From NCBI GenBank assembly GCA_003427395.1, contig BFEA01000388.1, positions 1,315,291 through 1,365,964 on the forward strand: 50,674 bases of DNA. Reading direction: 5' to 3'. Below, piece after piece: positions 10,995-21,115 of this stretch. The first letter of the stretch is position 1; every line of letters starts with the position of its first letter. The stretch comes from Chara braunii. Taxonomy: Eukaryota; Streptophyta; Charophyceae; Charales; Characeae. A program made the translations under genes and the position numbers. The notes below the pieces were generated by a model. The model did no database searches. It saw only the letters and a program-made list of their open reading frames with translations, and was not told where the DNA came from.

Positions 10995-12179
10995 GATTCC
11001 ATAGCCCGGTTCTGGCCCCGTCTGCCGTACTCAGAGTGTCGGCAGCCCGACGAGCGTTGGCAAGCGAGGGTCGCGCAACGAGCCTATCCCAAGACTGAGC
11101 GACGAGAGTCTGACTCGTCTCCCTCAGACCCCGAGACGTGCGACGGCCGGCAGTGGTACAAGCACTCCCACAGAGACACCCGTAGCACCCCACCCCGGCC
11201 CAGGCAGCACGGTCGGTCACCGCCTCAACTCTGAGCAGAAGACACTTGCACTCCTGCCCCTGAAACTTGCCACTGGAGATCTCAGTTCCGACCTGGGACC
11301 TTGGATCGCTGGTTACGGCACAGCGAAACTCCCTAGGGCATAATTGGTTCTCGGTTAGGGAGGGAAATTCTAGGCGTCTCTGCCTAAGATCTTCTCTTAC
11401 CCAAGGTTCGACGTACCCTGTGTCCCATGTGTACGTCATCTTGTCATTGCGGCGTAGCGAAAGATTTCTCGCCTATCCCGATACTAGAGGTGCCAAGTTT
11501 GTCGACGATCGCGACTCGCCGCGCGTGGACACGTGTAGGCCGCGCAATTCAGATCGCACTTACACACATCCACGCGAGGTGTTCGCTTGCACCCGGGCCT
11601 GTGGGCTGATGCTTACGCAAAAGTGAGAGTTGTAATCCCTCATGTAAAATCGCCACATGTCATGAGTAACTACCCAATCATTTAATCACTCTGTGGTCCC
11701 ACAAGCAATCATTTCCGAATATGCAGGATGTCATGACACATCAGTCATCGCAACAACATTAGAACTCATACCATAACAACGACGGATCAAAGTGACAAGC
11801 AATGATGATGACTGGGCAAAAACGACAAACATATCATTCCATCCGAACCAGTTCATCCCATATACACGAAAGAGGGAGGACCGAGGCAAAATGAGACATC
11901 ATACAAGGACCAATATTGAAACAAAGATGCCGAAGGGAAATGAGAGCGAATCGCTCGAGCTGAAATCAAAACTTATATACAAAATTAAAGGAAAAGACAA
12001 AGGAAATTGCAAATCCACGTCCATCAACCTCAACTCTCTCTTCCTCTCTCCCTCTCTCCGATGCGGACAGTCCGTCGTCACGCACCAACCCACGAAGTCG
12101 TCACCCCGCTTAGTCCTCCTGCACCCGTCAGGTTCGCCCGCGCGCTACAGTCCGTCGTAGCCCCACGCGTTTACCCCAC

Positions 12180-12609
12180 TGTCGAGCGCATCGGTCTCGC
12201 ACGGGGACCCTCCCGGCCGCGTCACACAGGATTTTGCAGGACTTGTCATGGAGAGCATTTGCCGCTCCGGCCGAGTGCGCCAGCCGTACCTCTTGCGAGC
12301 CCCTACGACAAGACAGGGTCACGCGAGGCACCACTTACCTGGTCAACGCGACGCTGCACATAACTTCGCCTCCGCGCTAGAGGCTGCGACCGCCTCATAA
12401 AATCTAGCCTGACTCTTACTTGTCCTCCCGGCGCCTCATAGCCTTCCTTGGTCAGGGTGCGGTCAAGCTAGCGCGTGCCCGCAAAGTGCACGCTCACACA
12501 CTCTCTAATCAACGAAAATGGGACACGCCCCTAGATGTCGCCAGAGACGTTCTTCCTATGAGCTGCAAGAATGTGCCCAAATACCCTTGTAAGGGTATTC
12601 GGGCCGACA
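12180..12609 (+). mobile_element. Element A: 430-bp short member of the TGTCG family
   Basis: It starts TGTCGAGCGCATCGG and ends CCGACA. A GGTCTC/GGGACC hairpin begins at position 14. The palindrome ATACCCTTGTAAGGGTAT (12581-12598) ends 11 bp before the 3' end. Flanks CCAC (12176-12179) and CCGC (12610-12613) are a 4-bp duplication with one change. The 5' LTR near 48826 gives the uninterrupted site. Its outer parts match C, D and E and the middle is missing, as in a MITE-like deletion derivative. Confidence 0.86.
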
Positions 12610-13843
12610 CCGCGCATTCGGCACCAGCTCGTCGGGTCGCCCGACTCCCACTTCAACTTACCTCTTACTTCGCTCGTGAGCCGACCCTCACTAATCGCGC
12701 TGTCGAGCGCATCGGCCCTCGCGCGAACGAGGGCCCTCCCGGCCATGTCACGCAGGAGTTTTTAAACTAAAACATTCAGTCAAGAGACAACTTGGGAACG
12801 ACGCATAACATTCCGCGAACCGCCGAGACGGACGAGGTTGCACCGCTCCTTCGCCGCTCTAGTCGGGTGCGCCAGCTATACATCCCGCGGTCCCCTACGA
12901 CAGGATAGGTTCCCGCGGGGCATAAGCTTGCTTCCCTAAGGGGTTGTCACCACCCTTAGGGGCGTATCCCTATCGAGCTACTGACCCACATGCGAAAGCT
13001 TTTAAATGCAATCGCAGAGGTAGGTCAGCCGATGACGTTTGCTCGTTTCGCTGTAGTATAGGAGTCGCTTGGTTAACGCCAAGTGGACCCAACGCCGTTC
13101 GTCCCCCAAGGCGCTGATCTCCTAGGTACGAAGCGGACGTCGGTCGACTAGGACTGTCTCAACCAAGCGTGAAACCCTTAATTAATCCTAGTCCCTTAAA
13201 CATAAAGTCAAACGAAAGTTAGGATAATCATACATATAATTATATCAAAAGGAATCGACCGTAGCCGACACGAATAAATATTCCCAGTATGAAAAGATAA
13301 CTAAAGAAAAAATACAAATCATCATCTCATACATCCAATAACACAAGTTCAAAAACTATACGGCCGCTTGAGGTCGAATACCACAAAACAATCAAAACAA
13401 CTGCCACTGAAAAGTTGGCTAATCGAAAATAACATTGATGTTGCCAACATGGTAGTTGGACAACCTCAGTTTTGACTTGATGAGACGCGTTGCCAAAGTC
13501 ATTCATTTCATCCTATCGTCGATCTAAGATTCCACGCGCATACTTGTCTTCGTCCATTTTCAATCTATTTGGATGATAAACCGTTTGCGCATAATTCTTG
13601 ATCAGGGGCATTGTTTGACGTGAAGCATGCCTCTTCCTCTAGGAAGTGGTCTGGGGTACTCCTCCTCCTCCTCCGAGCACAAGACTCGGATCTCAGAAGT
13701 CGGGCCGTCTCCACCGAATCGGCAAGTACCCCCTCGTAGAACGGTCCACTCTGGGTCAATAACAGGGTCGGCTCCTGAAGCAACGAAACCCCGTCCCAAA
13801 TGCTTCCTAGAGATAGTGGATGAGTCCACCGTAAGTAGCTTTC

Positions 13844-13865
13844 ATATATATATATATATATATAT
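13844..13865. repeat. (TA)n run followed by poly(T) in element B
   Basis: About eleven TA units followed by a short T run. Confidence 0.9.
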
Positions 13866-14580
13866 TTTTTTTTTTCTCCTAAGTCCCGGGGTAACTTAGA
13901 CGAAAAGAAATCAGAAGAGATAAAGAAAATGAGAATCATTTAGACAGGTGCAGGTAGATAAGGTCGTTCGGGATAGAATGGGTCAATCCTTGGGAAAAAA
14001 CTAAATCCGTTTGACCTTATCTGCTTTATTTCAATAAAATTCATTCTACGACACACGCTGAATTACATTTTTCCAAAACAACAAGTTCTTTTTGACAAGC
14101 AGACAGGTGGAAGGTTAAAAGAAGACAATCCATTCCTTCATCTCAAATAGGCATAATCAACCTCCTTTGTAAGCATCCCTCTACCTACCTGCACAGACCG
14201 CAAAGGAAACACGTTCAAAAGAAAATAATACAATCCCATACTCGAGTCAGACTTTTTCATTCACATGCATGACTTGCACAATTTTCCTCTACCTTTTCTT
14301 TTGAATATTCAAAACGAACAGGGTCAAGCAAAGTGCGGGTCCACACAGGCGTGAAAGGAAGTCTGAGTCATTCAACTGACCTTGAGTGAAGTGGCGCCGA
14401 AGAAGCGCCCTGGCTCACTCAAGAAAGTCAACCAACAAGCCGTGTGTGCCGCCGAAAGCTGTAGTCTCAAGGAAAATCTAAATTAAACCACCTCTCACTC
14501 GCACGCCTCATCCGCAGTAACCCAAGCGTGAAAACGGCGAGTCGCATGCGTCCCAGAAAAAAACACTCAATCTAGTACCA

Positions 14581-14640
14581 CGTTAGTCCCAAGTGGTCCC
14601 AAGCGGTCCCAGATGATCCCACGCGGTTCCAGGTGGTCCC
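14581..14640. repeat. 10-bp-period tandem repeat (six units)
   Basis: Six consecutive 10-base units each end in TCCC or a close variant, consensus near ARGYGGTCCC. The period is exactly ten bases. Related phrases recur near 14777 and 14807. Confidence 0.88.
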
Positions 14641-15128
14641 ATGCTGTCAAACACTTCGTCGAATGACTATTGAGTCGAAAAACCGTTTCCGCCACAGTTC
14701 TAAAAAAAAAAAAACCATGACGAATCTCAAAACCGCATGCGTCAAGACTGCTGCAAATGACAGTCCGCTTCCCACGTTAGTCCCAAATGAATCCAGGCAT
14801 TCCCAAGTAGGCCAGTCTCACTGCGGCAAGTGTTGGACAGTCCCAACTACAAAACATTTATCTCATGTACCGCATAAAAAAAAAAAAAAACGCTTATCAC
14901 GCTCAGATTTCGTACCGTCGCATGTCGTCAACCGCCACCATGTCACGCTGCTGCTGGCGTACACACCAATGGTAGCAGACCTTCACCAAGAAAAATAGAC
15001 GCCGCGCCGCAACAAAAAAACTTTCAGCACCGTAAATAAAACCTTCACTGTCGCGCCACACGTCCCACCGTCGTGCCGCAGTTCCACTGCCGTGCCGAAC
15101 TCTCGTCGGAAAATGGCAGCACGTCATC

Positions 15129-15428
15129 GCACCGTGCCCCGTAGAAAAAAAGAAAACGACAACGCTCCGCCATGCCATACCACCGTAAAAAGACGGCAGC
15201 GCTTCGCCGTGCCGTACCACTGTAAAAAAAATGGGAGCGCTTCGCCGTGCCATACCACTGCAAAAAGACGGTAGCGCTTCGCTATGCCGTACCACCACAA
15301 AAAAGACGGCAGCGCTTCGCCGTGCCGTACCACCGTAAAAAAAAACGGCAGCGCTTCGCCGTGTCGTACCACTACAAAAAAACGGCGGCGCTTCGCTGTG
15401 TCGTACCACTGCAAAAAGACGGCAGCGC
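15129..15428. repeat. Minisatellite of about 43-bp units
   Basis: About seven units share GGCAGCGCTTCGCCGTG, a TACCAC block and an A-rich spacer of 5-9 As. Length variation lies in the A run. The core CGGCAGCGCTTC also occurs in the 120-bp tandem repeats of elements C, D and E. Open frames across it on both strands are by-products of the repeat. Confidence 0.88.
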
Positions 15429-15850
15429 CACTCTTCAAAACAAAGTGCTGTCGGCGTGCCATGAAAACGGCAGCGTCACCCCTCAAAATAAAGGTGTCGC
15501 GTCGACGCCGTGGTATTTCGGTAGCGTAACCCCAAAAAATGGGTTATGGTTGTCGAAGATATCGGCCGACACACCTCCACCAGTTGTCGTGCTCCCCGTC
15601 GGTCCTTGCCACGTTCCGCTGCTGCTCTTCACCACGCTGCCGCTCCTCACCACGCTGCCGCAGAGTCCCCCTTGACACCAGCCTGCCAAGGGGTGGAGCA
15701 GAGTGCTCCAGCCAAGGCTATGGCTGTCTCCTCCTTCGTCACGCTCCTCCGCAGTCCCAACAGCTCCGTCGGCAGCACTCCTGCCTCCTCTCCAGCACTC
15801 CAGCGATGAGGCAGATGTGCTGTCACACACTGGCAGCTGGAGGCAAGTGT

Positions 15851-17145
15851 GAGGCAGCTGGGGAACAGCTGCCTCTTTTGTAGTGGTTGAGGAGGGCGGC
15901 AGCAGCCTCAGCTGCCCCCAGGCAAAATTCGTCACTTGCCTGGGGCCGTTGATCTGGGCCAGATCAACGGACTGAGGTTGTATCACCTCAGCCACACACT
16001 TAGGGTGGCAGTTGTACTCAACTGCCCCCCTCTTTTTCTCCCTCATCCCTGCACTCAGCCCTACACTGAGTGCAGGTTCAGCGGAAAAATGGTTGTTTCC
16101 AACCAAGTTCCCCTCACTGACCCTCCAGTTCACAGCTCTGGCCTGAATGACTGCATTCAGGCCAATACTGCTTGAACTTGGTGCACGACCGCGACCACGC
16201 CCGCGCCCGTGACTGTTCCTTTCTCTCCCCCTCTCTACTTTTCCTCTCTTCTCCCCTGCCCTCCCTTGAAAACGGGGATGGCAATTGTCAGATTGGGATA
16301 GGTAGGGAAAGAACTCGTGAAAATGCACGAGTTCAAATCCCGACAGGCTCAGGGCGGGATGCAAAAAATACCTCGACTTTGATGAATTTTAGAAAAATAT
16401 TCGATGAATAAAAAGTTTTAAAAGAATTCATGCACATGGCCTAGGTGCCTGACTACCTATAGAAAAACAATCAAGGCCAACAAAGTTGTTTTACGCCACC
16501 AAAAAAATAGTGGCGCAAACCGAAAAATACAGTTTTTCAAAAAACTCAGATCCCGTTTTTCGTTTTCTTTTTCTTTTCTTTTCTTTTTCTTCTTACCCCC
16601 CTGACAACGGGGAGGCAGCTGGCAGGTCGGGAGGAGCAGGTCCTCCTCTCCCCATCCTCCCATTTCTCTCTCTCACTCTCCACTCAATTCCTCCAACCCC
16701 CTCTTGCTTTCCACTTGTGAACTATGGGCCGTGAGATCTCAAGATCTCGCGGCCACAGTCATCTGTTCAAAACGAAGTGGGAGCCTTTGTGCTCCCACAC
16801 AGTCTGCAAAGACTGTTCTTTTGGTTGTTTCCCCCCCCCCCCCTTTTTTTTTTTTTTTATAATTCCGTTGGCGTGACCGTTGGCTTTGCCAACGGTCACA
16901 CCCCATCGTGACCTGCTATGGCACATGGAGGTACAAACCCGGGTTCAAATCCCTACCGGGATTTTGGACCATTTCTCGATTTATGGTATCATCCTTGCGC
17001 AGGGGTCATGCTGCAGCCACGCGGCCGTTCCCGACTGTGAGATTTGATGATCTCGCGGTCGAGAATGACCGCGCTTCATGCTGGTGCAGTGGGCAGCTCC
17101 AAAAGGAAAAGAGCTAGAACAACAACCCTTCCACTTGAAGGGTTG
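15851..17145. repeat. Series of unrelated perfect hairpins in element B
   Basis: Perfect or near-perfect short-loop stems follow one another: 15851-15875 (10 bp), 15916-15945 (10), 15946-15970 (12, 1-base loop), 15972-15991 (7), 16007-16026 (8), 16048-16076 (11), 16140-16163 (10), 16311-16334 (9), 16727-16754 (13, one G-T), 16777-16798 (8), 16800-16815 (6), 16873-16899 (12), 17054-17073 (7), 17123-17145 (9). Stem sequences are unrelated to each other, so this is not a tandem repeat. Pyrimidine-rich tracts fill 16200-16270 and 16560-16700. Confidence 0.9.
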
Positions 17146-17758
17146 AGCCCAGCAGGTCGCATGCAGTCTGTGGCTCAGCAGACTTCGCCTGCCTGAGGCA
17201 TTAGGCCCTGCCGCCGCATTCCCATAGATGGCAGCCCGTCCATGGCTAGACCTCGGCACCGGCCTGTTGGCCCCCTAACTCGAAAAACCCGCGGGTCCGA
17301 GAAATAGAAAAAAAAAACTTTCTATTCCTCCCGCGTCAAGGCCCTGTACTCGACGCGTCGTTCTTTTCATCCTACCTAGGCCCTGAATCAAGCGGCTTAG
17401 CAGCCGCGCGTCGGTCTTTTAGGTAGAATAGTCTAGTTTCAGTCTTTCCACGACCATGTGCCCCTGCGGCCCTGTCGGGAACTGCAGACGACAGGTCGTA
17501 CCGCCAACTCCCGCTGTTTCATTCAGACGACAACGACGTCAGGTTCTAAAAAAGTTTAAGACTCTCAATCACAGGTTTGGTCTGAATAAACTTTCTGGCA
17601 AACGTCAATCTTATCAAGCTCTTCAATTCAACAAAAGAGTCGGACAGCGTCCGACATTCAAAACCCCCGGCAAATACCGTTGTCAGGGTATTTGCCCCGA
17701 CAACGCTACCCCGAGTTTCCAACAACTGCTTAAGAGAGCTATCTAATCGCGCAGCCGA

Positions 17759-17766
17759 AATTTATA
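17759..17766 (-). promoter_or_regulatory. TATA box of the 3' LTR
   Basis: TATAAATT on the minus strand, in the LTR piece between elements B and C. It matches the TATA positions of the other two LTR copies. Confidence 0.6.
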
Positions 17767-19392
17767 GCGTGCATACATGCGGGAAGAACACGAAATTGCA
17801 AGGACGTAGGAAGAGGAAGGGGAGAGATTGCCTACGTTTTGCGTGGCCAGACCACGGCATGGGGAACGTAGCCACTCTCCACGCATCGACCCGATCATGC
17901 AGCCCGCGGGCCAGATAGACACAGCAAGGAAAGGGGAGGGCGGTGTCGGGCGCATCGGTCCGGCACCGCACGTGGCAGCGCGGGACCCTCTCGGCCGCGT
18001 CACGCAGGAGTTGGACCAACCTCGTCACGAACACACCAATGGAGCTTCCTTAGGCCACTCCGGCCGAGTGCGCCAGCCATACCTCTCGCGAGCCCCTAGG
18101 ACAGGATAGGGCCTACGCGAGGCACAACTTACCTCCACCTTACGGGAGTTGTCACCTCCCTTCGGTAGGCGTATCCCCGCCGAGCTACCAGTCCACAATA
18201 CGAACGCTACTCGGTTGCAATCGCAGAGGTGGACCAGCCGAGGGCGTTTCTCGTTCGCTGTAGCATAGGGGGTACGCGCGGTAATACGCCTATCGGACCC
18301 GCACGCGAACCGACATCTTGGGGGGCTGAAGTCCCAAGCGTGGCTCGACGTCGGTCGACTAGGACGCATCCCACACACCACGCGCACTCCATTTTACGAA
18401 CACAAAAATAAAATGCACACACACATACACCGAACAACACGACAACACTCCTAGTCCCTTCAGTAGCCGTTCCATAACTTCCCGACGTGGAAATCGGATA
18501 GGCGTCGCGCGCGAGGCTCAGTATAAAACCGAGTGGACGCAGGGCTAACTCATATCGACTCGCAATGCAAGCGTACGCAAGCAGTCGCAATGATGGCGTA
18601 GTATGTAGTGCCCATAACCAAGAGGTCCCTCGTGGATCCGAGTACCACTTATGACACTCAAGTGTCAGACTCGAAGTGTCGTGAGGGTCTAATCCTTCAC
18701 GACATTGCACGGATGAAGGAATAGTCGTGCAGCCGCCGCGAGACCTCCGGCCTTTGGTCTGAGTGTCTCGGCAGGCAAGGCAAATAAACTCTGTACGGGG
18801 GCAAATTCCTTCCCTGCAGAGTTTAGGGTTTGGGGTGTCCTGGACAAGGACCTTGAATCCCGGCCCAGGACCAACGTCCGACGATGAAAATCTCTAAGAA
18901 GCAAAGAATAAAAGGTGATCCCCCTTTTTCTCTCAAACCATGATCTGGCTAGCCCTTGCGCACGATCACAATAAGCTGCGCGCATGCCCAAGACACACAT
19001 AAATATATACATAAGGGTTAGTTATATAGGTCGATCACTTCTCACAGTCTCAGTGAGGCTCCTCTCAGCCATATACGTATGTAATCGCAGACAGTCACAT
19101 CCAGAGTCCGAACCACAAACATACCTGCAATCACATCAAAGGTTCAACAAAGGTCAATGCACTACACGAGGTCAACTTCAACCATTCCTCGCACTCATAC
19201 CCCTCGCTTTAGCCATACAAGCCTCACTCGTGCAACTCTTAAATAAATACTCAGTACTTTTGTTGGATGACCATTCAATAAAGTCCGGCTGGAAACACAA
19301 CAAAACAGTCCAATCACAAGGCTAAAGCCTTTAGGTTGAGTGGGAGGGATGAATTGGAGTTGAATCGTAAACCGACGAATCGGCAACCGATC

Positions 19393-19409
19393 TGTTATCA
19401 ATGATAACA
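19393..19409. promoter_or_regulatory. Conserved stem TGTTATC/GATAACA with variable loop (element C)
   Basis: The stem sits just after CGACGAATCGGCAACCGA. The same stem is in D (35708-35726) and E (42757-42775), with loops AAT, CTT and AGC. Stem conservation with loop change suggests the structure matters. Confidence 0.7.
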
Positions 19410-19674
19410 AAAGATGATGCTCGTAGGATCAAGCTGAAACTAGTCCAAGTCCTGAATCGAATGTCCAAGATAGGCCTGTACCATAAGCCAGGTCAATGCC
19501 CAAGCTAAATTATCACCATATGGAGGATGAACCTCCATAGCACATTCTCACTCAAAGTTATCTGCCAACCAAGTCTAAGTCTACCTCTAAGCCAGTGCCC
19601 AAAGCAAAGGTAGACTTACGGCAGGATCTCCCCTATTCAGGGTGGATCGCCAGAATCGTCACCTGTCAAAATAT

Positions 19675-20010
19675 AATCTAACTCCTTTAAAACTAGGAAA
19701 ATTTCGGCAGCGCTTCCCGTAGGGAAAGTGCCTTTTCAAAATTTTATATCAACCCAAATATGAAACCCAAAATAGTCTTTGACTTTTCAAAGTCCAATTT
19801 TGTCTAACTCCCTGAATTAGCAAAAAATTGGGCAGCACTCCCTTTAGAAAATGAGACTTTCTAGATTTTTACTAAGTCATATATAAACTTTGGACGAGTT
19901 GAACTTTGACAAGTCAAAATTTGACTAACTCCTCGGATTTATAGAAATTTCGGCAGCGCTTCCCATAGAGGAAGTAGCTTACCAAAATTTATACAAAGCC
20001 AAGTATAACA
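19675..20010. repeat. Three tandem units of about 120 bp (element C)
   Basis: Each unit has TAACTCC, then GGCAGC(G/A)CTYCC and a purine-rich AAAG/AAGT end. The same three-unit block occurs in D (about 35110-35450, reversed) and E (about 43035-43380). Confidence 0.85.
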
Positions 20011-20285
20011 AAAGATCCAAAAAAATGCAAGAATTGATCTAAGTAAAAAAAACTTAGCTTAGAAAATGCAGGAATTGACGCTAACTCCTATTGCTCTAGC
20101 ACGTGGCGAGCCTCTACAGCAACTACCTATCAACTCAAACTCAGACTAGGTAGCGATACCACTCAATCACATGCAGGCCAAACCACAAAGGTAAGTACTC
20201 TCACCATCCCCAAGTTGGTTCAGCAGACATTAGTTCATAGTCTTTCAATTATTTAACCCTTTACACCCTGCTTACATAGGGCATT

Positions 20286-21115
20286 GGGATTGACCATTCG
20301 TCTTAGAAACAATGTCGACCCTCTGCCTTAGTTATACACGAACAGGTTGCACAACTACTTTTCTCTTCATTGGGCATGTGACTAAGCCATTCATCTTAGA
20401 AACCATGTTTAATCGCCCTGAACTGTTTAAATAACCAAGTTATATATACCTTTCTGCACCTTAATCTTCAAAACGAGGGCGTAGGGCTGAGTCATTCGTC
20501 TTAGAAACAATGCTCAGCCTGCCCAGATTACCTTCAGTTATAACTCTCGATTCTACTCTCTTTGCTTGTGATAGCGCTATAATCAGGCCATTCATCTTAG
20601 AAACAATGCCTGACTAGCCTTGTTTGTATATAAGTACATATATATACCACATTATAGAGAATCTTATTCCTTTGTTCTCATTATGGTCCTGAGGTCTCAG
20701 ACTTAGACCATTCATCTTAGAAACAATGTCTAGTCCTCTGACCCGAGCCTCCCTCAGAATAGAACAATCAAAAAGAGTTGGGCCATTCATCTTAGAAACA
20801 ATGCTCAACCCCTTTTTCTCAGCAAAAAAAAAACAGAGTACCCTGGGTCAAGACCCAGAGACTGTTCAGAAACCACCCTAAATAAACAGCGACTAGACCA
20901 TTCAACTTAGAAACAATGTCTGACCCTTAAAGTCAAGCAAACAATACCCCTCAAAAATAAGTAGCCAGGCCATTCATCTTAGAAACAATGCCTGACACAA
21001 TTAAAGAAACACAGCAACCAAGCCATTCGTCTTGGAAACAATGCTTGGTTCTTCAGAAAACAGAATAAAACACAGCAGTCAGGCCATTCATCTTAGAAAC
21101 AATGTCTGACCCTAT
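20286..21115 (+). repeat. Array of ten stem-loops with constant loop and covarying stems (element C)
   Basis: Cores near CATTCATCTTAGAAACAATG begin at about 20294, 20387, 20491, 20588, 20708, 20783, 20898, 20970, 21023 and 21083, spaced 50-120 bp. Each is flanked by complementary arms whose sequence changes from unit to unit: GGCTGAG with CTCAGCC (20485 unit), TCAGGC with GCCTGA (20583), CAACCAAGC with GCTTGGTT (21015), CAGTCAG with CTGAC (21076). Inner CATT and AATG also pair, giving stems of about 10-12 bp. No coding frame runs through. Confidence 0.9.

Larger units (their letters stand above)
8779..11303 (+). mobile_element. Gypsy-family LTR, plus orientation, 3'-truncated
   Basis: The block starts TGTGACGAACC, as do both LTRs of the minus-strand Gypsy element (at 49531 and 25518 on the minus strand). 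It shares their order of blocks: a GGGTCC..GATGGG block near 8856, a TATA box at 9592, the GACCCGACGAGCTGG block near 9715, a GTGTAAG block near 10290, a coding-like block at 10650-11010, and a GGAGATCTCAG block near 11274. It is clearly more diverged than those two LTRs are from each other, so it comes from another insertion of the same family. It lacks about the last 70-100 bases before the PBS and meets the other LTR tail-to-tail at 11303/11304. Confidence 0.85.
12701..17702 (+). mobile_element. Element B: 5.0-kb member of the TGTCG family
   Basis: It starts TGTCGAGCGCATCGG. A strong hairpin begins at position 14 (GGCCCTCG 12714-12721 with CGAGGGCC 12728-12735). It ends CCGACA, with a diverged palindrome (CAAATACC/GGTATTTG, 17671-17694) whose GGGTAT again ends 11 bp before the terminus. 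Flanks GCGC and ACGC are a 4-bp duplication with one change. The 5' LTR near 48909 is the empty site. The first 500 bp follow the 5' part of C, D and E. The interior differs: a 10-bp-period repeat, a minisatellite and a dense set of hairpins. No coding region is supported. Confidence 0.85.

Noticed and set aside
10936-11439. 167-codon minus-strand ORF
   Set aside because: It crosses the tail-to-tail LTR junction at 11303/11304. Only its first part (11439-11304) belongs to the LTR-embedded coding region.
15045-15486. Overlapping ORFs on both strands with repeated RHGEALP-type peptides
   Set aside because: They are translations of the 43-bp minisatellite.
16311-16960. tRNA T-arm look-alikes (GTTCAAATCC at 16331 and 16943) in element B
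   Set aside because: No full cloverleaf can be drawn, upstream A-box spacing is wrong, and the first is part of a simple hairpin.
20286-21115. CRISPR-like array (constant cores with variable spacers)
   Set aside because: Spacing varies from 50 to 120 bp, the variable parts are complementary arms rather than spacers, and the context is a eukaryotic transposon without cas genes.
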